A stretch of 64,000 nt of DNA from Anaerolineales bacterium (GCA_020634615.1 JACKBI010000017.1:71248-135247), one strand, 5' to 3'. Shown: positions 33,083-41,910, numbered from the stretch's first letter. The notes: generated by a model from the sequence alone, not told the origin. Numbers and translations are program-made.

Positions 33083-34626
33083 TCAATCCACGAATTTTGA
33101 TACCCTATCAGCATATTCTCGGATGCTATCGATGCTTGCTTGTTGAAGCAACTCGATAAGTTGCCGTCTTAACTCTCGATATCCACTGCTTCCGCGAAAC
33201 ACCCCCTGACGTCGACGGATCTCAGCATCAAGATCTGGTGTAGATGACGTACGCCAATCAAACTCCATTAATGCAGATGAGATGTCTTGTAGGAAGCTTC
33301 TAATTGGTTGTTTTTCTTAGTGATGCTAGTGCGCTGGATACTGCGTTCTCACCAATCACACCCTCTTCAAGATCTCCATTCCAGTCCCAACTCGTCAAGC
33401 TAAGAAAATTTGCGGCTACGTAACACATATCGTTTGTTACCTGTAGAATACCTCTTACTCCTTGATCGGTTGTGAGAAGGCTGTACTTGCCGATGAACGC
33501 CGCATCCAACAAGGTTACATTGCCATAAACCGGTAGCTCTTCTTGTAGCGGAAACCTTCTGTAGATGTTCCGCCCAATCATTCTTGCATTGCGTAACTGC
33601 CTCGGCTATTGAATTCCACACAAGCAGTAGAAATGCAGCTTGCTGAACTCGGTTCCAGGACAAGATTTCGTCTGAATCAGTGAATACTTCTGATCCGAAC
33701 AGTCCACCTATTGTATCCCTTCGCCCTCGTTTCACATAACTCGAAAGTAACGATCTAATAAACGCAGACTGAGTGACGGTACCTTTCTTCCGTTCTCCCA
33801 ACATGCTTATTCGATTTCGCCAAGGACTCTTGGGATGTGACCATAATATCTCCGTGAGTTCCTGAGCACGAGTCTCACGTAAATCTTTGCAGTCTCAGGC
33901 ATCTTCTCAAGCCAGTCTTGAATACGCAGAACTGGATAGAGATCGAAGGCGAGACTAGGATCAATTCTCTTCGGCTTGATATTGATCATATAGAACAGAT
34001 AGGCTTGCCAAGTGATATCAAGATCGAAAAAAGCCACGACAGGCAGCTCAAAGTTACCATCGAGATGCTGAGTTCCTTCGAAGGCCAAGAGGCGATGCTG
34101 ACCATCAATAATCTCGATTGGAGCCACTTGGGGATTCAGTTCGCAGCCTCAGAACCCAACGGGAGAATCAGCTCTGCCACGCGTTCACTTGATTGTTCTA
34201 CCTTTATCACATCATTATCGTCAATAATCCAGTTGCCCCGTTTTGTACCGGGAGCCAGAATATTGGCAATTATTGCAGTGGGCAACCATCCTGGCATTTG
34301 CAGATCCCGAAAATCTGCCGATTTCTGTTGTCGTTCAGATAGATCAGACCAAGGAAAGCCACCGCGGACGAACTTCCTGATCTCAGCTGAACGCTCTGGA
34401 GAATATGCTTACGTTGGATTCCAGGATCTTGAGCGCGCGGTTTGTCAGTACGTCTGCGATAAATATCTGACAATCTTCGAAGCAAGTTTGCATCAATTGT
34501 GAACATATAGAAGTGAGGTTCAGGTTTTCCTCGCCTTTCATCTGATGAGAACTTGACTCTGTCCCATGTGTCGAGCCACTGATGAATAATCAATGCGGAC
34601 ACTCTTTGTCTATAATTCTTAGACAT
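33083..34626 (-). pseudogene. Frameshifted DGQHR-domain (DndB/DpdB-like) protein
   Basis: Starts at the ATG at 34626. Pieces in order: NYRQRVSALIIHQWLDTWDR, PHFYMFTIDANLLRRLSDIY, DLQMPGWLPTAIIANILAPG, the diagnostic PIEIIDGQHRLLAFEG, DLDITWQAYLFYMINIKPKR, SLAFDLYPVLRIQDWLEKM, RAQELTEILWSHPKSPWRNR, ERKKGTVTQSAFIRSLLS, TLLDAAFIGKYSLLTTDQG, and a C-terminus FDWRTSSTPDLDAEIRRRQ ending at 33083. At least five frameshifts (near 34290, 34130, 33880, 33590 and 33300) break it. DGQHR proteins accompany DNA phosphorothioation and deazaguanine DNA-modification systems, where they sense or regulate the mark. Confidence 0.88.
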
Positions 34627-34765
34627 TATCTAGCCACACCTCTTGCACTTCACTAGAATTCCGTGGCAAACTCTCTTGCCAGCACCAGAGTTCGGAAACG
34701 CATTCCTGGAGCAACGCAGAGATGTCAAGGCTTTCACCCAAATCATGTCGCTTGACTTTCTATCT
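34619..34765 (-). pseudogene. C-terminal scrap of a fourth cassette gene
   Basis: About 48 codons, KRHDLGESLDISALLQECVS ending in SEVQEVWLDNV. Its stop overlaps the DGQHR start codon, the coupling expected of an operon neighbour. Upstream it is cut off within ~20 bp of the coxG-tail repeat, so the rest of the gene was lost at that junction. Confidence 0.5.
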
Positions 34766-34784
34766 ATCATGAGATCGCGCCGCC

Positions 34785-34865
34785 ATCGCTTCTTCTGCAC
34801 CGACCGCATCAGCACCACAAAGGCCAACATGCTCAGCGCGCCGAGGAGGAAGAAGAAGAGTAAAG
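34785..34865 (-). repeat. coxG 3'-end repeat, copy A
   Basis: Encodes FLLGALSMLAFVVLMRSVQK on the minus strand, clearly similar in DNA to the last ~85 bp of coxG (35297-35380). It abuts the YgiT gene on one side and the DGQHR cassette on the other. Confidence 0.75.
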
Positions 34866-34871
34866 CAAGGG

Positions 34872-35102
34872 TCACGCATAAGCGAACACGTCCAGTTCCA
34901 CCACACCGGACGGCTCGGCTTCGCCGTGCACCATCCGTCGCACTCTTTCGGTTGTCTCGCGGCTGAAGGTCATCTCGCCACATTGTGCACAGATCTGAGC
35001 CGGAATGTTTTCGACCAATACGCGCTTACCATCGACCTCGAACACTTCGGAGACCATTTTGGCGCGACTCGCGCGTCCACCACAAACCTCACATCGAAAC
35101 AT
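34872..35102 (-). CDS. YgiT-type zinc-finger protein (MqsA-like N-terminal domain)
   Basis: 76 residues. Two CxxC pairs, CEVCGG near the N-terminus and CAQCGE near residue 41, form the zinc site of YgiT/MqsA-type antitoxin domains. RETTERVRRMVHGEAEPS follows. In complete systems such a domain neutralises a small RNase toxin encoded directly upstream (DUF4258 or MqsR type). No toxin gene is present here; instead the gene lies between two copies of the coxG-tail repeat. It is intact and may be a solitary antitoxin. Confidence 0.85.
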   Translation of the reverse strand: MFRCEVCGGRASRAKMVSEVFEVDGKRVLVENIPAQICAQCGEMTFSRETTERVRRMVHGEAEPSGVVELDVFAYA

Positions 35103-35106
35103 GCTT

Positions 35107-35190
35107 CACTCACTTCTCCTGCACCAACCGCACCAGCACCACAAACGCCAGCATACTCAGAGCGCCGAGGATGAAGAGGACAAGGCTGCG
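35107..35190 (-). repeat. coxG 3'-end repeat, copy B
   Basis: Encodes FILGALSMLAFVVLVRLVQE on the minus strand, nearly the same as the coxG C-terminus at 35297-35380, and ends in the same stop-codon position. It lies directly upstream of the YgiT start. Confidence 0.75.
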
Positions 35191-35296
35191 CTGCGCTCGA
35201 CCTGATCATGTGTCCGATATGTCCATGATATGGACACGTCGCAGGAACATGTCCACAAAATGACGAATCTGGGACATGTTTCAGTCCCAACCAACA

Positions 35297-35989
35297 TCAC
35301 TTCTCCTGCACCAGTCGCACCAGCACCACAAACACCAGCATGCTCAGCGCGCCGAGGATGAAGAGGACGAGGCTCTTCTGCTGCTCGGGGCGATGTAGTC
35401 GGAGGCCAGGTCGCCGGCCACGTCGCGTGTTGTCTGGAAAGCGATCCTGGTGGGCGACGGAGGCGCAGGAGCGGTGATCGGTGATCGGTAATGGTGCTTC
35501 GGCAAGCTCAACACGAGGAAACTCGGGTTCCGCGGCCGCAGGCGGCGCGAGGCGGGCCTGGATTTGGGCGTCCAGCGCTTCGAGGCCCTGGCGGGTCAGC
35601 GATTTGGCGGAGCTGTCCAGCAGGCGCTGGCCGACGTTGGCGATCTTGCCGCCGACCTCCACGTCGCCGCTGTAGGTCATGACGGTGGCGTCGCCCTCGG
35701 CTGCGAGCTGCCATGCGCCCGTACCGCTGAGGAAGCCGGGCGTGCCGCGACCGTCCACCGACATGGTGCAACTGGCCGGCTTGTCGGCCTCCAGGATCAC
35801 CACCTTGCCCTGGAACTTGCCCTGCACCGGCCCGACGCGCACGTTCATCACGCCCTCGTACTCGGTGTCGCTGGTCTTCTCCAGCTTCTCGCCGCCGGGC
35901 AGCGCAGCGCCCATCACCGCCGGGTCCATGATCGCGTCCCACACTGCCTCGCGCGGCGCCTGAAATGTGTAACTGCCTTCGATGTGCAT
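35297..35989 (-). CDS. coxG: CoxG-like (SRPBCC) protein with C-terminal membrane anchor
   Basis: 230 residues. Residues 1-150 form the carbon-monoxide-dehydrogenase subunit G fold: GSYTFQAPREAVWDAIMDPA, MGAALPGGEKLE, YEGVMNVRVGPVQGKFQGKV, TYSGDVEVGGKIANVGQRLL. A linker follows, then a membrane anchor FILGALSMLVFVVLVRLVQE at the end. CoxG helps recruit the Mo-hydroxylase to the membrane. The linker (~165-205) reads as arginine-rich in this frame, while another frame there looks more natural, so a pair of compensating indels around a GGTGATC repeat is possible. The ATG at 35989 has an AGGAG site. Copies of its 3' end lie downstream. Confidence 0.85.
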   Translation of the reverse strand: MHIEGSYTFQAPREAVWDAIMDPAVMGAALPGGEKLEKTSDTEYEGVMNVRVGPVQGKFQGKVVILEADKPASCTMSVDGRGTPGFLSGTGAWQLAAEGDATVMTYSGDVEVGGKIANVGQRLLDSSAKSLTRQGLEALDAQIQARLAPPAAAEPEFPRVELAEAPLPITDHRSCASVAHQDRFPDNTRRGRRPGLRLHRPEQQKSLVLFILGALSMLVFVVLVRLVQEK

Positions 35990-36085
35990 GCGGAGCTCCT
36001 TTAGCCACGAATTACACGAATGTCTCGAATTCTGTTTTCCCTTTTGCCGGCACCGGCGCCGCGGTCATCCGCAGGCGTCTGTGAG

Positions 36086-37432
36086 CTAACGATCAGCCGG
36101 CACAACACCGCGGGTTGATGATACCACATCCGCGCAATCCGCGTCATCTGTTGCCGGCTCTGACAACTCGATACACTGGCGGATTACCGCGTAGACGTCG
36201 GGGTGGTTGGTCAGGTGGAAGTGGTTCAGGCCGTTGAATGTCTGGCCGGCGTGGAAGGGAATGCGGCGCGCCGGCTGCGCAGCCTGGCCGGCCGCGCTGG
36301 GTGGACGCACCAGCAGGTCGCCCAGCAGCAGCCCCAGCGGATGCGCCGGGTCCTCGGTCAGGGTCGCGGCCACGAAGTAGTAGCCCACCCCATCCACCAG
36401 CGGCACGTCCTGGCGATAGTTCTTCAGCAGCGCGTCGGGGTCCTTGCCCTGCCACTCCTCGTCCAGCGTGTAGCCAAAGCGCAGGTCCTTGATGCCGGCG
36501 CTGCGGGTGTTGAGCACCTGCGCCGGAACCTGCGTGCCCGCCAGATCGACCGCGCCCAGCACGCTGGTCAGCAGGTTGACGCTCTGCTCCAGCGGCGCGC
36601 CCAGGTTGGGCGTCCCCAGGCAGAAGATGTGGCGCAGATAGCGCACCCACGGCTCGTTGTTGGACTGGCCGTGATGAGCGGCGCTGCGCGCCACCAGCCC
36701 GCCCATGCTGTGGCCGATCAGCGCGATCTCCTCCACCGCCACCGGGTACTCAGCCACAAGCTGCGCCAGCAGCGCCGACAGCAGACGGCTGTTGTGCGAG
36801 ACATGCTGCCCGCTGTTGTAGCGCACGTAGAGGGGGGTGTAACCCAGGTCCGCTTGCAGCAGCGAGCCGTAGGTCACGTCCGGGTCGCCGTGGAAGCGCT
36901 CGGCCGAGCTGCGCCACGACCACTCGGTGCTGCTCAGCCCGTGGATGAAAACAGCCAGCTTTGGGCTGGCACCGGGGTACGCCCGCGCCAGCGCGACCCG
37001 CTCCACCGGCAGCACCTGACCTTCGTGGCGCAGGCTCATGCCCAGGTCGAGGTCGTTTTGCTGTTGGCTGAGATAGTCGCCCCAGAACCCGTTGACCGCG
37101 CCCTCGACGTTGTCGATCAGCCGGGCGCGGCTGGCCTGGGCATCAGAAGGCGCAGCTGCCGCCGGGTCCAGCAGTTCGCTGGCCACCAGCCCGCTCCCGG
37201 CGTCCAGCAACTTGCCAACGCCGTGGCTGGCAGCGCGCACGCCCGCGTAGCTGCCAGCCGCGATCGCGTCATGCACCGCCTGGACCGTCCTGGCCCACGG
37301 CGCGAGGGGTTCGATGGCCGTCAGCGGGCGAAACGACCTGCGCGCTACCGACGCGTGCGTCCGCTCCACCAGGTTGGTCGTCTCCTCGATGGCGTCGAAA
37401 AGCAGGTCTTTTGATCCTTGCCAGCGTTTCAT
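36086..37432 (-). CDS. Alpha/beta hydrolase (lipase/PGAP1-like)
   Basis: 448 residues. A helical N-terminal ~150 residues precede an alpha/beta-hydrolase core with the oxyanion strand KLAVFIHGLSSTEWSW, nucleophile elbow ALIGHSMGGLVARSA (Ser in GHSMGG), FCLGTPNLGAPLE, and a late His in FNGLNHFHLTNHPDV. The pattern resembles PGAP1-like or triacylglycerol-lipase-type esterases. It has no signal peptide. It lies between coxL and coxG and is likely co-transcribed; whether it helps the Cox-like enzyme or is a passenger is unclear. Confidence 0.85.
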   Translation of the reverse strand: MKRWQGSKDLLFDAIEETTNLVERTHASVARRSFRPLTAIEPLAPWARTVQAVHDAIAAGSYAGVRAASHGVGKLLDAGSGLVASELLDPAAAAPSDAQASRARLIDNVEGAVNGFWGDYLSQQQNDLDLGMSLRHEGQVLPVERVALARAYPGASPKLAVFIHGLSSTEWSWRSSAERFHGDPDVTYGSLLQADLGYTPLYVRYNSGQHVSHNSRLLSALLAQLVAEYPVAVEEIALIGHSMGGLVARSAAHHGQSNNEPWVRYLRHIFCLGTPNLGAPLEQSVNLLTSVLGAVDLAGTQVPAQVLNTRSAGIKDLRFGYTLDEEWQGKDPDALLKNYRQDVPLVDGVGYYFVAATLTEDPAHPLGLLLGDLLVRPPSAAGQAAQPARRIPFHAGQTFNGLNHFHLTNHPDVYAVIRQCIELSEPATDDADCADVVSSTRGVVPADR

Positions 37433-37466
37433 GGTGTCGTATCAGGTTATTGGTCGTTCGGAGAAT

Positions 37467-37605
37467 TTAACAGGATTAACAGGATTAACGGGATTTTGGG
37501 CTGCTTCAATCCTGGGTAGTTTCCCTTCCAAACTCCAGATGTAGCTGGGATCAACAACTCCCGATAGAGAGACTACCCAATCCTGTAAATCCTGTTAATC
37601 CTGTC
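37467..37605. repeat. Inverted pair of TAACAGGAT-type tandem repeats
   Basis: Three 9-bp units of the TAACAGGAT type at 37467-37496 are matched by an inverted set (AATCCTGT units) at 37579-37605, and inner segments around CTGGGTAGT and ACTACCCA also pair. The region could fold into a long hairpin between coxL and the hydrolase. Such repeats are widespread in environmental bacterial genomes. Confidence 0.7.
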
Positions 37606-37658
37606 AAGAATCTGGTTGCCAACCCTTGCTCCGATGACCGCAGGGCAGAAGGTTGATT

Positions 37659-40016
37659 TCAGCTTTCTGATCCGTGCAATCCGCGGGCTTCAGCCACCAG
37701 CTCGAACAGGCGGTTGGGGCTGAGGGGTATTTCGTTCAGTTCGACGTCGAAATCGATCAACGCGTCTTCTACGGCCTGCGCAAAGAGGGGCGCGACCGGG
37801 ATCGCGCCGGCCTCGCCCGCGCCTTTGATGCCCAGCGGGTTGAGCGGCGAGGGCGTCACCACGTGGTCCATCTCGACGTGCGGCACGGTGTCGGCGGTCG
37901 GCAGCAGGAAGTCCATGAACGAGGCGTTGAGCAACTGGCCGTTGTCATCCCAGTGCAACTGCTCGTAAAACGCGTTGCCCAGCCCCTGCGCCACGCCGCC
38001 CTGGATCTGTCCTTCCAGGATCATGGGGTTGATGACGGTGCCGCAGTCGTGCACCACCACGTGGCGCTTGATCTGCACCATCATCGTCTCGGGATCGACC
38101 TCGACGATCATGGCATGGACGCCGCTGGCGGTCGCGCCGCGCTCAGGGCCGAAATAGTCGGTGGCTTCCAGGCCCGGCTCGCTGCCCGGCTTGACCGCGC
38201 CGCGCATCGGGTTGGCCCGCCTGGCCAGCTCGCCCAGCGGGATGGCCGAAGCCGGCACGCCTTTGACCTGCACCACGCCGTCCACCAGCTCCAGGTCCTC
38301 GGGATCGACCTCCAGCTCCTCGCTGGCCTTGTCGAGGATCTTGCGGCGCACGGCCACTGCCGCGGCATGGATCGCATTGCCGGCCACCACTGCGCCGCGG
38401 CTGGCAAAGGTGCCCGCACCCCAGTAGAACTCCGACGTGTCGCCGGTCACCAGGCGGATGTTCTCCACCGGCACGCCAAGCTGCTCGGCCACCACCTGGG
38501 CGAAGGAGGTGAAATGTCCCTGGCCCTGGGTGCCGATCCCCGTCGCGACGCTGACGCGGCCGCTGGCTTCCACCGTCACCTTGGCGCCCTCGTAGGGACC
38601 GATGCCGGTACCCTCGACGTAGGTCACCAGCCCCAGGCCGACGTGCTTGCCCTCGGCCCGCAGCCGCGGCTGTTCCACTTCGATGAAATGCTTGTAATCG
38701 ATCATCTCCAGCACCCGGTCCAGCGCAGGTTCGTAGTTGCCGCTGTCATAGACCAGCGGCGCGAAGTCCTGGAAGATGATGTCGTTGCTGTAGGGGAAGG
38801 CATCGGGCGGGATGAAGTTGCGCCGCCGGATCTCTGCCCGGTCGATGCCCAGCTCGCGAGCCGCGAAATCCAGCAGCCGCTCCATGACAAAGACGCCGTG
38901 CTGCCGGCCCGCGCCGCGATAGGGCGTCACGATAGGCTTGTTGGTGAACACGGAGGTGAACTCGGTGTAGTAGTTGGCCACGTCGTACTGGCCCAGCAGC
39001 GTGCATTGACTGTTGATGGGCACCGTCAGACCGTAGGGCGCATAGGCGCCAGCGTCGTGCAGGAAGACGTCCTTGACGCCCAGCACCTTGCCGTCGCGGG
39101 TCAGCGCGATTTCGGCCTCGTGCACCTGGCCGCGCTCCTGGGTGGTGGCGAAGAAGTTCTCGCGCCGGTCCTCGATCCACTTCACCGGCCGGTTGAGGCG
39201 CATGGTGATCCACGACAGCAGCACCTCCTCCGGGTAGAACATCATGATCTTGGGACCAAAGCCGCCGCCGATAAAGGGGGCGATGACCCGCACCTGGCGC
39301 TCGGAGAGGCCCAGCATGCCGGCCAGCCCGTTGCGGATCGAGATCGGCGCCTGGGTGGTGTCCCACATGGTCAACTGCTCGGATTTGGCGTCCCAGGTCG
39401 CGACGATGCCGCGATTTTCCATGGCGGCCGCGGTGCCGCGGTCGTAGTCGAAATGGCGTTTGATGACCAGATCAGCCTGCGCAGCCGCGGCGGCGTAGTT
39501 GCCCTTTTCCTGGATCACGTGCGCGTTGAGGTTGGTGCCAAGATCGTCGTGGATGATGGACGCATCGGGCTTCAGCGCATCCGCCAAATGCACGATGGCA
39601 GGGAGCGGATCGTAGTCCACGAAGATCAGGTCGACCGCGTCCTCGGCGATGTAGCGGCTCTCGGCCACAACGATCGCGATGGGCTCGCCCGCGTGGCGCA
39701 CCTTGTCCCTGGCCAGCGGCACCTGGGTAGCAGTGTTGAACACCAGGTCCTTGATGGGCGGCGGATTGACCAGCAGCGGTCCCGGCTGCCAATAGTCGCC
39801 CAGGTCAGCCGCGGTGTAGATGGCCACCACGCCGGGCAGGTCCCGCGCCAGGGAGGTGTCGATGCCGCGCAGCCACGCGTGGGCATAGTCGCTGCGCACA
39901 AACGCCGCGTGCAGCATTCCCGGCAGCTCCACATCGTCGGTAAACAGCGCCTGCCCCGTCAGCAGCCGCGGGTCCTCGTTGCGTCGGATCGGTTTGCCAA
40001 AGTAGCGTGTGGTCAT
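37659..40016 (-). CDS. Molybdopterin-binding large subunit, form II CoxL-like / xanthine dehydrogenase family
   Basis: 785 residues, full length for the family. Motifs: GKPIRRNEDPRLLTGQALFT at the start, FIGGGFGPKIMMFYPEEVL, the active-site loop VTPYRGAGRQHG, GIGTQGQGHFTSFAQVVAEQ, and the catalytic Glu in GIKGAGEAGAIPVA. The loop is of the AYRGAGR kind, i.e. form II, and lacks the AYxCSFR cysteine of true aerobic CO dehydrogenase. So it is a molybdenum hydroxylase whose substrate may not be CO. It assembles with the iron-sulfur and FAD subunits encoded upstream. Confidence 0.93.
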   Translation of the reverse strand: MTTRYFGKPIRRNEDPRLLTGQALFTDDVELPGMLHAAFVRSDYAHAWLRGIDTSLARDLPGVVAIYTAADLGDYWQPGPLLVNPPPIKDLVFNTATQVPLARDKVRHAGEPIAIVVAESRYIAEDAVDLIFVDYDPLPAIVHLADALKPDASIIHDDLGTNLNAHVIQEKGNYAAAAAQADLVIKRHFDYDRGTAAAMENRGIVATWDAKSEQLTMWDTTQAPISIRNGLAGMLGLSERQVRVIAPFIGGGFGPKIMMFYPEEVLLSWITMRLNRPVKWIEDRRENFFATTQERGQVHEAEIALTRDGKVLGVKDVFLHDAGAYAPYGLTVPINSQCTLLGQYDVANYYTEFTSVFTNKPIVTPYRGAGRQHGVFVMERLLDFAARELGIDRAEIRRRNFIPPDAFPYSNDIIFQDFAPLVYDSGNYEPALDRVLEMIDYKHFIEVEQPRLRAEGKHVGLGLVTYVEGTGIGPYEGAKVTVEASGRVSVATGIGTQGQGHFTSFAQVVAEQLGVPVENIRLVTGDTSEFYWGAGTFASRGAVVAGNAIHAAAVAVRRKILDKASEELEVDPEDLELVDGVVQVKGVPASAIPLGELARRANPMRGAVKPGSEPGLEATDYFGPERGATASGVHAMIVEVDPETMMVQIKRHVVVHDCGTVINPMILEGQIQGGVAQGLGNAFYEQLHWDDNGQLLNASFMDFLLPTADTVPHVEMDHVVTPSPLNPLGIKGAGEAGAIPVAPLFAQAVEDALIDFDVELNEIPLSPNRLFELVAEARGLHGSES

Positions 40017-40177
40017 GTTAGTGTGGTAGTGCGTTAGTTTGTTGGTGCGGTAGGTGGGGTCGACGGAAAAACGAGAAAGAAAGGAAAACAGGGAAAGCAG
40101 GGAAAAGAGGGGATCGAGCGCAGCGTAAACCCGGTTTGCAGGCAGGCGACGCCAGCGTCTGTCACCTTGTCACCCCC

Positions 40178-40687
40178 TCACCCTGTCACCTTGTCATCCT
40201 CGCGCAGCAACTCCGCCGCCAGCTTGACCGCCTCGACGATGCCGACGTAGCCGGTGCAGCGGCACAGGTTACCGGAGATGGCCTGGCGGATCTCGTGTTC
40301 GGTGGGGTCAGGGTTCTCGGCCAGGAACGGAACCAGCGTCATCAGAAAACCGGGGGTGCAGAACCCGCACTGCAAGCCGTGTTTCTCGCGGAAGGCGATT
40401 TGGATCGGGTGCAGGTCCTCGTGAGTGCTGGCCATATCCCAGTCGGGCGTCAGGCCTTCGACCGTGGTCAGCTCGTGGCCGTCCACCTGCACCGCGAACA
40501 GCAGGCAAGAGCGCACTGCCTCGCCGTCCAGCAGAATCGTGCACGCGCCGCACGAACCCTGTTCACAGCCGACATGGGTGCCGGTCAATCCCAGATCGTG
40601 GCGCAGGAAGTCGCTCAACAGCAGTCGCGCCTCAACCGTGCGCTGGTAGGCCGTGCCGTTGACGGTGACGTTGATGGTGTGGGTCAT
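40178..40687 (-). CDS. [2Fe-2S] small subunit of the Cox-like molybdenum hydroxylase
   Basis: 169 residues. The plant-type 2Fe-2S cluster ligands are in VGCEQGSCGACTILLDG and SCLLF; the second, hydroxylase-type cluster is in LQCGFCTPGFLMT and GNLCRCTGY. Full length for the family. The subunit passes electrons from the Mo site to FAD. It lies between the FAD subunit (upstream) and the large subunit (161 bp downstream; the gap holds purine-rich and CACCTTGT repeats). The N-terminus THTINVTVNGTAYQRTVEAR is typical and cytoplasmic. Confidence 0.95.
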   Translation of the reverse strand: MTHTINVTVNGTAYQRTVEARLLLSDFLRHDLGLTGTHVGCEQGSCGACTILLDGEAVRSCLLFAVQVDGHELTTVEGLTPDWDMASTHEDLHPIQIAFREKHGLQCGFCTPGFLMTLVPFLAENPDPTEHEIRQAISGNLCRCTGYVGIVEAVKLAAELLREDDKVTG

Positions 40688-40811
40688 GGTGCGTGATACG
40701 TAATGCGTAATGCGTGATCGGTCGCTCGTTGTCAGTTATCAGTCATCAGTTATCAGATCAGATTTCCGCTCACTGCCAACTGTTCACTGACAACTGATTA
40801 CTGGCCTCTGA
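40688..40811. repeat. Low-complexity intergenic repeat cluster
   Basis: Two short repeat families fill the gap: GCGTAAT/GCGTGAT heptamers at ~40691-40720, and CAGTTATCAGT/ACAACTGATTAC units at ~40732-40812 that run into the coxM stop region. No gene or promoter is evident. Confidence 0.7.
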
Positions 40812-41690
40812 TCACTGGCCCGCCGCTCGCTCGAAGGCCCGCGCCAGCGTCCGCTGAGCAAGGACGCGCGCCAACTGGCGGCGGTAGGCGGCGGAGGCGT
40901 GGATGTCGGCTACTGGGTCGATGTCGTCCGTTGCGGCGATCTCAGCGACCTGTGCAAGGAGGTCGGGCGACGGTTGCCGGCCTTTGAGCGCGGCCGCGGC
41001 TTGCGTCGCGGACACAGGCCCCTCACCTACACTGAGGTAAACCAGGCGCGCCTCCTCACAACGACCGGCTGCGTCGAGAATTACTATTGCCGCGACGCCT
41101 ACCATCGCATAGTCGCCCGGCCGCCGGGCCACTTCGTCGAAGGCATAACCGCTGCGGGCCGGCAACGGCGGGATGACAATCTCTACCAGCAACTCCTCGG
41201 GCGTGAGGTCGGTGGTGAACAACCCCTGGTAGAAATCGGCGGCAGCCACCCAGCGCTCGCCCGTCTGGCTTTGCAGACGGAAGCGTGCATGGAGCGCCAC
41301 AGCGACCGACGGCAGTTCCGCCGACGGGTCCGCGTGCGCCAGACTGCCGCCGATGGTGCCCCGGTTGCGAATCTGGCGGTGGGCGATATGCGGCATGGTC
41401 TCGTGTAGCAACGGTGCATGTTGCGCCACCAGTAAGTCCTGTTCGACCGTGCTGTGACGGGTCATTGCGCCGATGTGCAGATCACCGTCGCTGCCGAGAC
41501 GAATGTAGGCCAGTCCAGGGATGTGGTTGAGATCGACCAGAATGCCAGGCTGGGCCAGGCGAAAGTTCATGGTCGGGACGAGACTCTGGCCGCCGGCCAG
41601 CGGCTTGGCGTCGTAGCCATGCTCGGCCAGCAGACTCAAGGCGTCGGCAAGCGAATGAGGCGCATGATATTGGAACGGGGCTGGCTTCAT
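40812..41690 (-). CDS. FAD-binding medium subunit of the Cox-like molybdenum hydroxylase
   Basis: 292 residues. FAD-binding motifs are KPLAGGQSLVPTMNFRLAQP near residue 30 and RNRGTIGGSLAHADPSAELP near residue 108, as in CoxM-type PCMH flavoproteins. The C-terminal CO_deh_flav_C domain is present (RRPGDYAMVGVAAIVILDAA). It accepts electrons from the small subunit and passes them to a quinone or other carrier. It is the first gene of the M-S-L order typical of Chloroflexota and Actinobacteria. Confidence 0.94.
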   Translation of the reverse strand: MKPAPFQYHAPHSLADALSLLAEHGYDAKPLAGGQSLVPTMNFRLAQPGILVDLNHIPGLAYIRLGSDGDLHIGAMTRHSTVEQDLLVAQHAPLLHETMPHIAHRQIRNRGTIGGSLAHADPSAELPSVAVALHARFRLQSQTGERWVAAADFYQGLFTTDLTPEELLVEIVIPPLPARSGYAFDEVARRPGDYAMVGVAAIVILDAAGRCEEARLVYLSVGEGPVSATQAAAALKGRQPSPDLLAQVAEIAATDDIDPVADIHASAAYRRQLARVLAQRTLARAFERAAGQ

Positions 41691-41878
41691 AGACGGTTCA
41701 ACCTGTCAGCCTGGGGGAGAGAAAGAAAAAGCACGATGGATGACGCACGGGAAGTATGCCAGAGAGACCAGCCTTTGTCAAGGAAGAATCTGATTTTGCA
41801 GGGAGACCCGACGCGCGAGTTGTCGAAGGTTCCGGCGTTTGCGGCTTCACAAACGGACGGCACGCAACTCAACAAGCA

Positions 41879-41910
41879 AGGCTCGCTCACACGATCGTGC
41901 AAGCGAGCCT
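41879..41910 (-). terminator. Hairpin downstream of the coiled-coil/HhH gene
   Basis: AGGCTCGCT pairs with AGCGAGCCT, with a CACGATCGTG palindrome in the loop, 36 bp past the stop of the 976-residue protein. No long U run. The remainder of 41691-41945 shows no gene. Confidence 0.55.

Noticed and set aside
33083..34626. Complete Dnd phosphorothioation locus
   Set aside because: Only the DGQHR-type protein is present; no DndA, DndC, DndD or DndE-like genes are visible.
34630..34983. Minus-strand 117-codon frame joining YgiT, coxG-tail and cassette sequence
   Set aside because: It is a chance read-through of three unrelated segments in a frame different from the YgiT gene.
35395..35480. coxG linker as a genuine Arg-rich domain
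   Set aside because: Another frame in the same DNA gives a more natural linker (APAPPSPTRIAFQTTRDVAG), so a local frame switch around GGTGATC repeats is more likely; left as an uncertainty rather than a domain.
37674..40037. 787-codon plus-strand open frame opposite the Cox-like large subunit
   Set aside because: Its composition is His/Gln/Arg-rich with no family motif, and the minus strand carries a complete, motif-rich enzyme.
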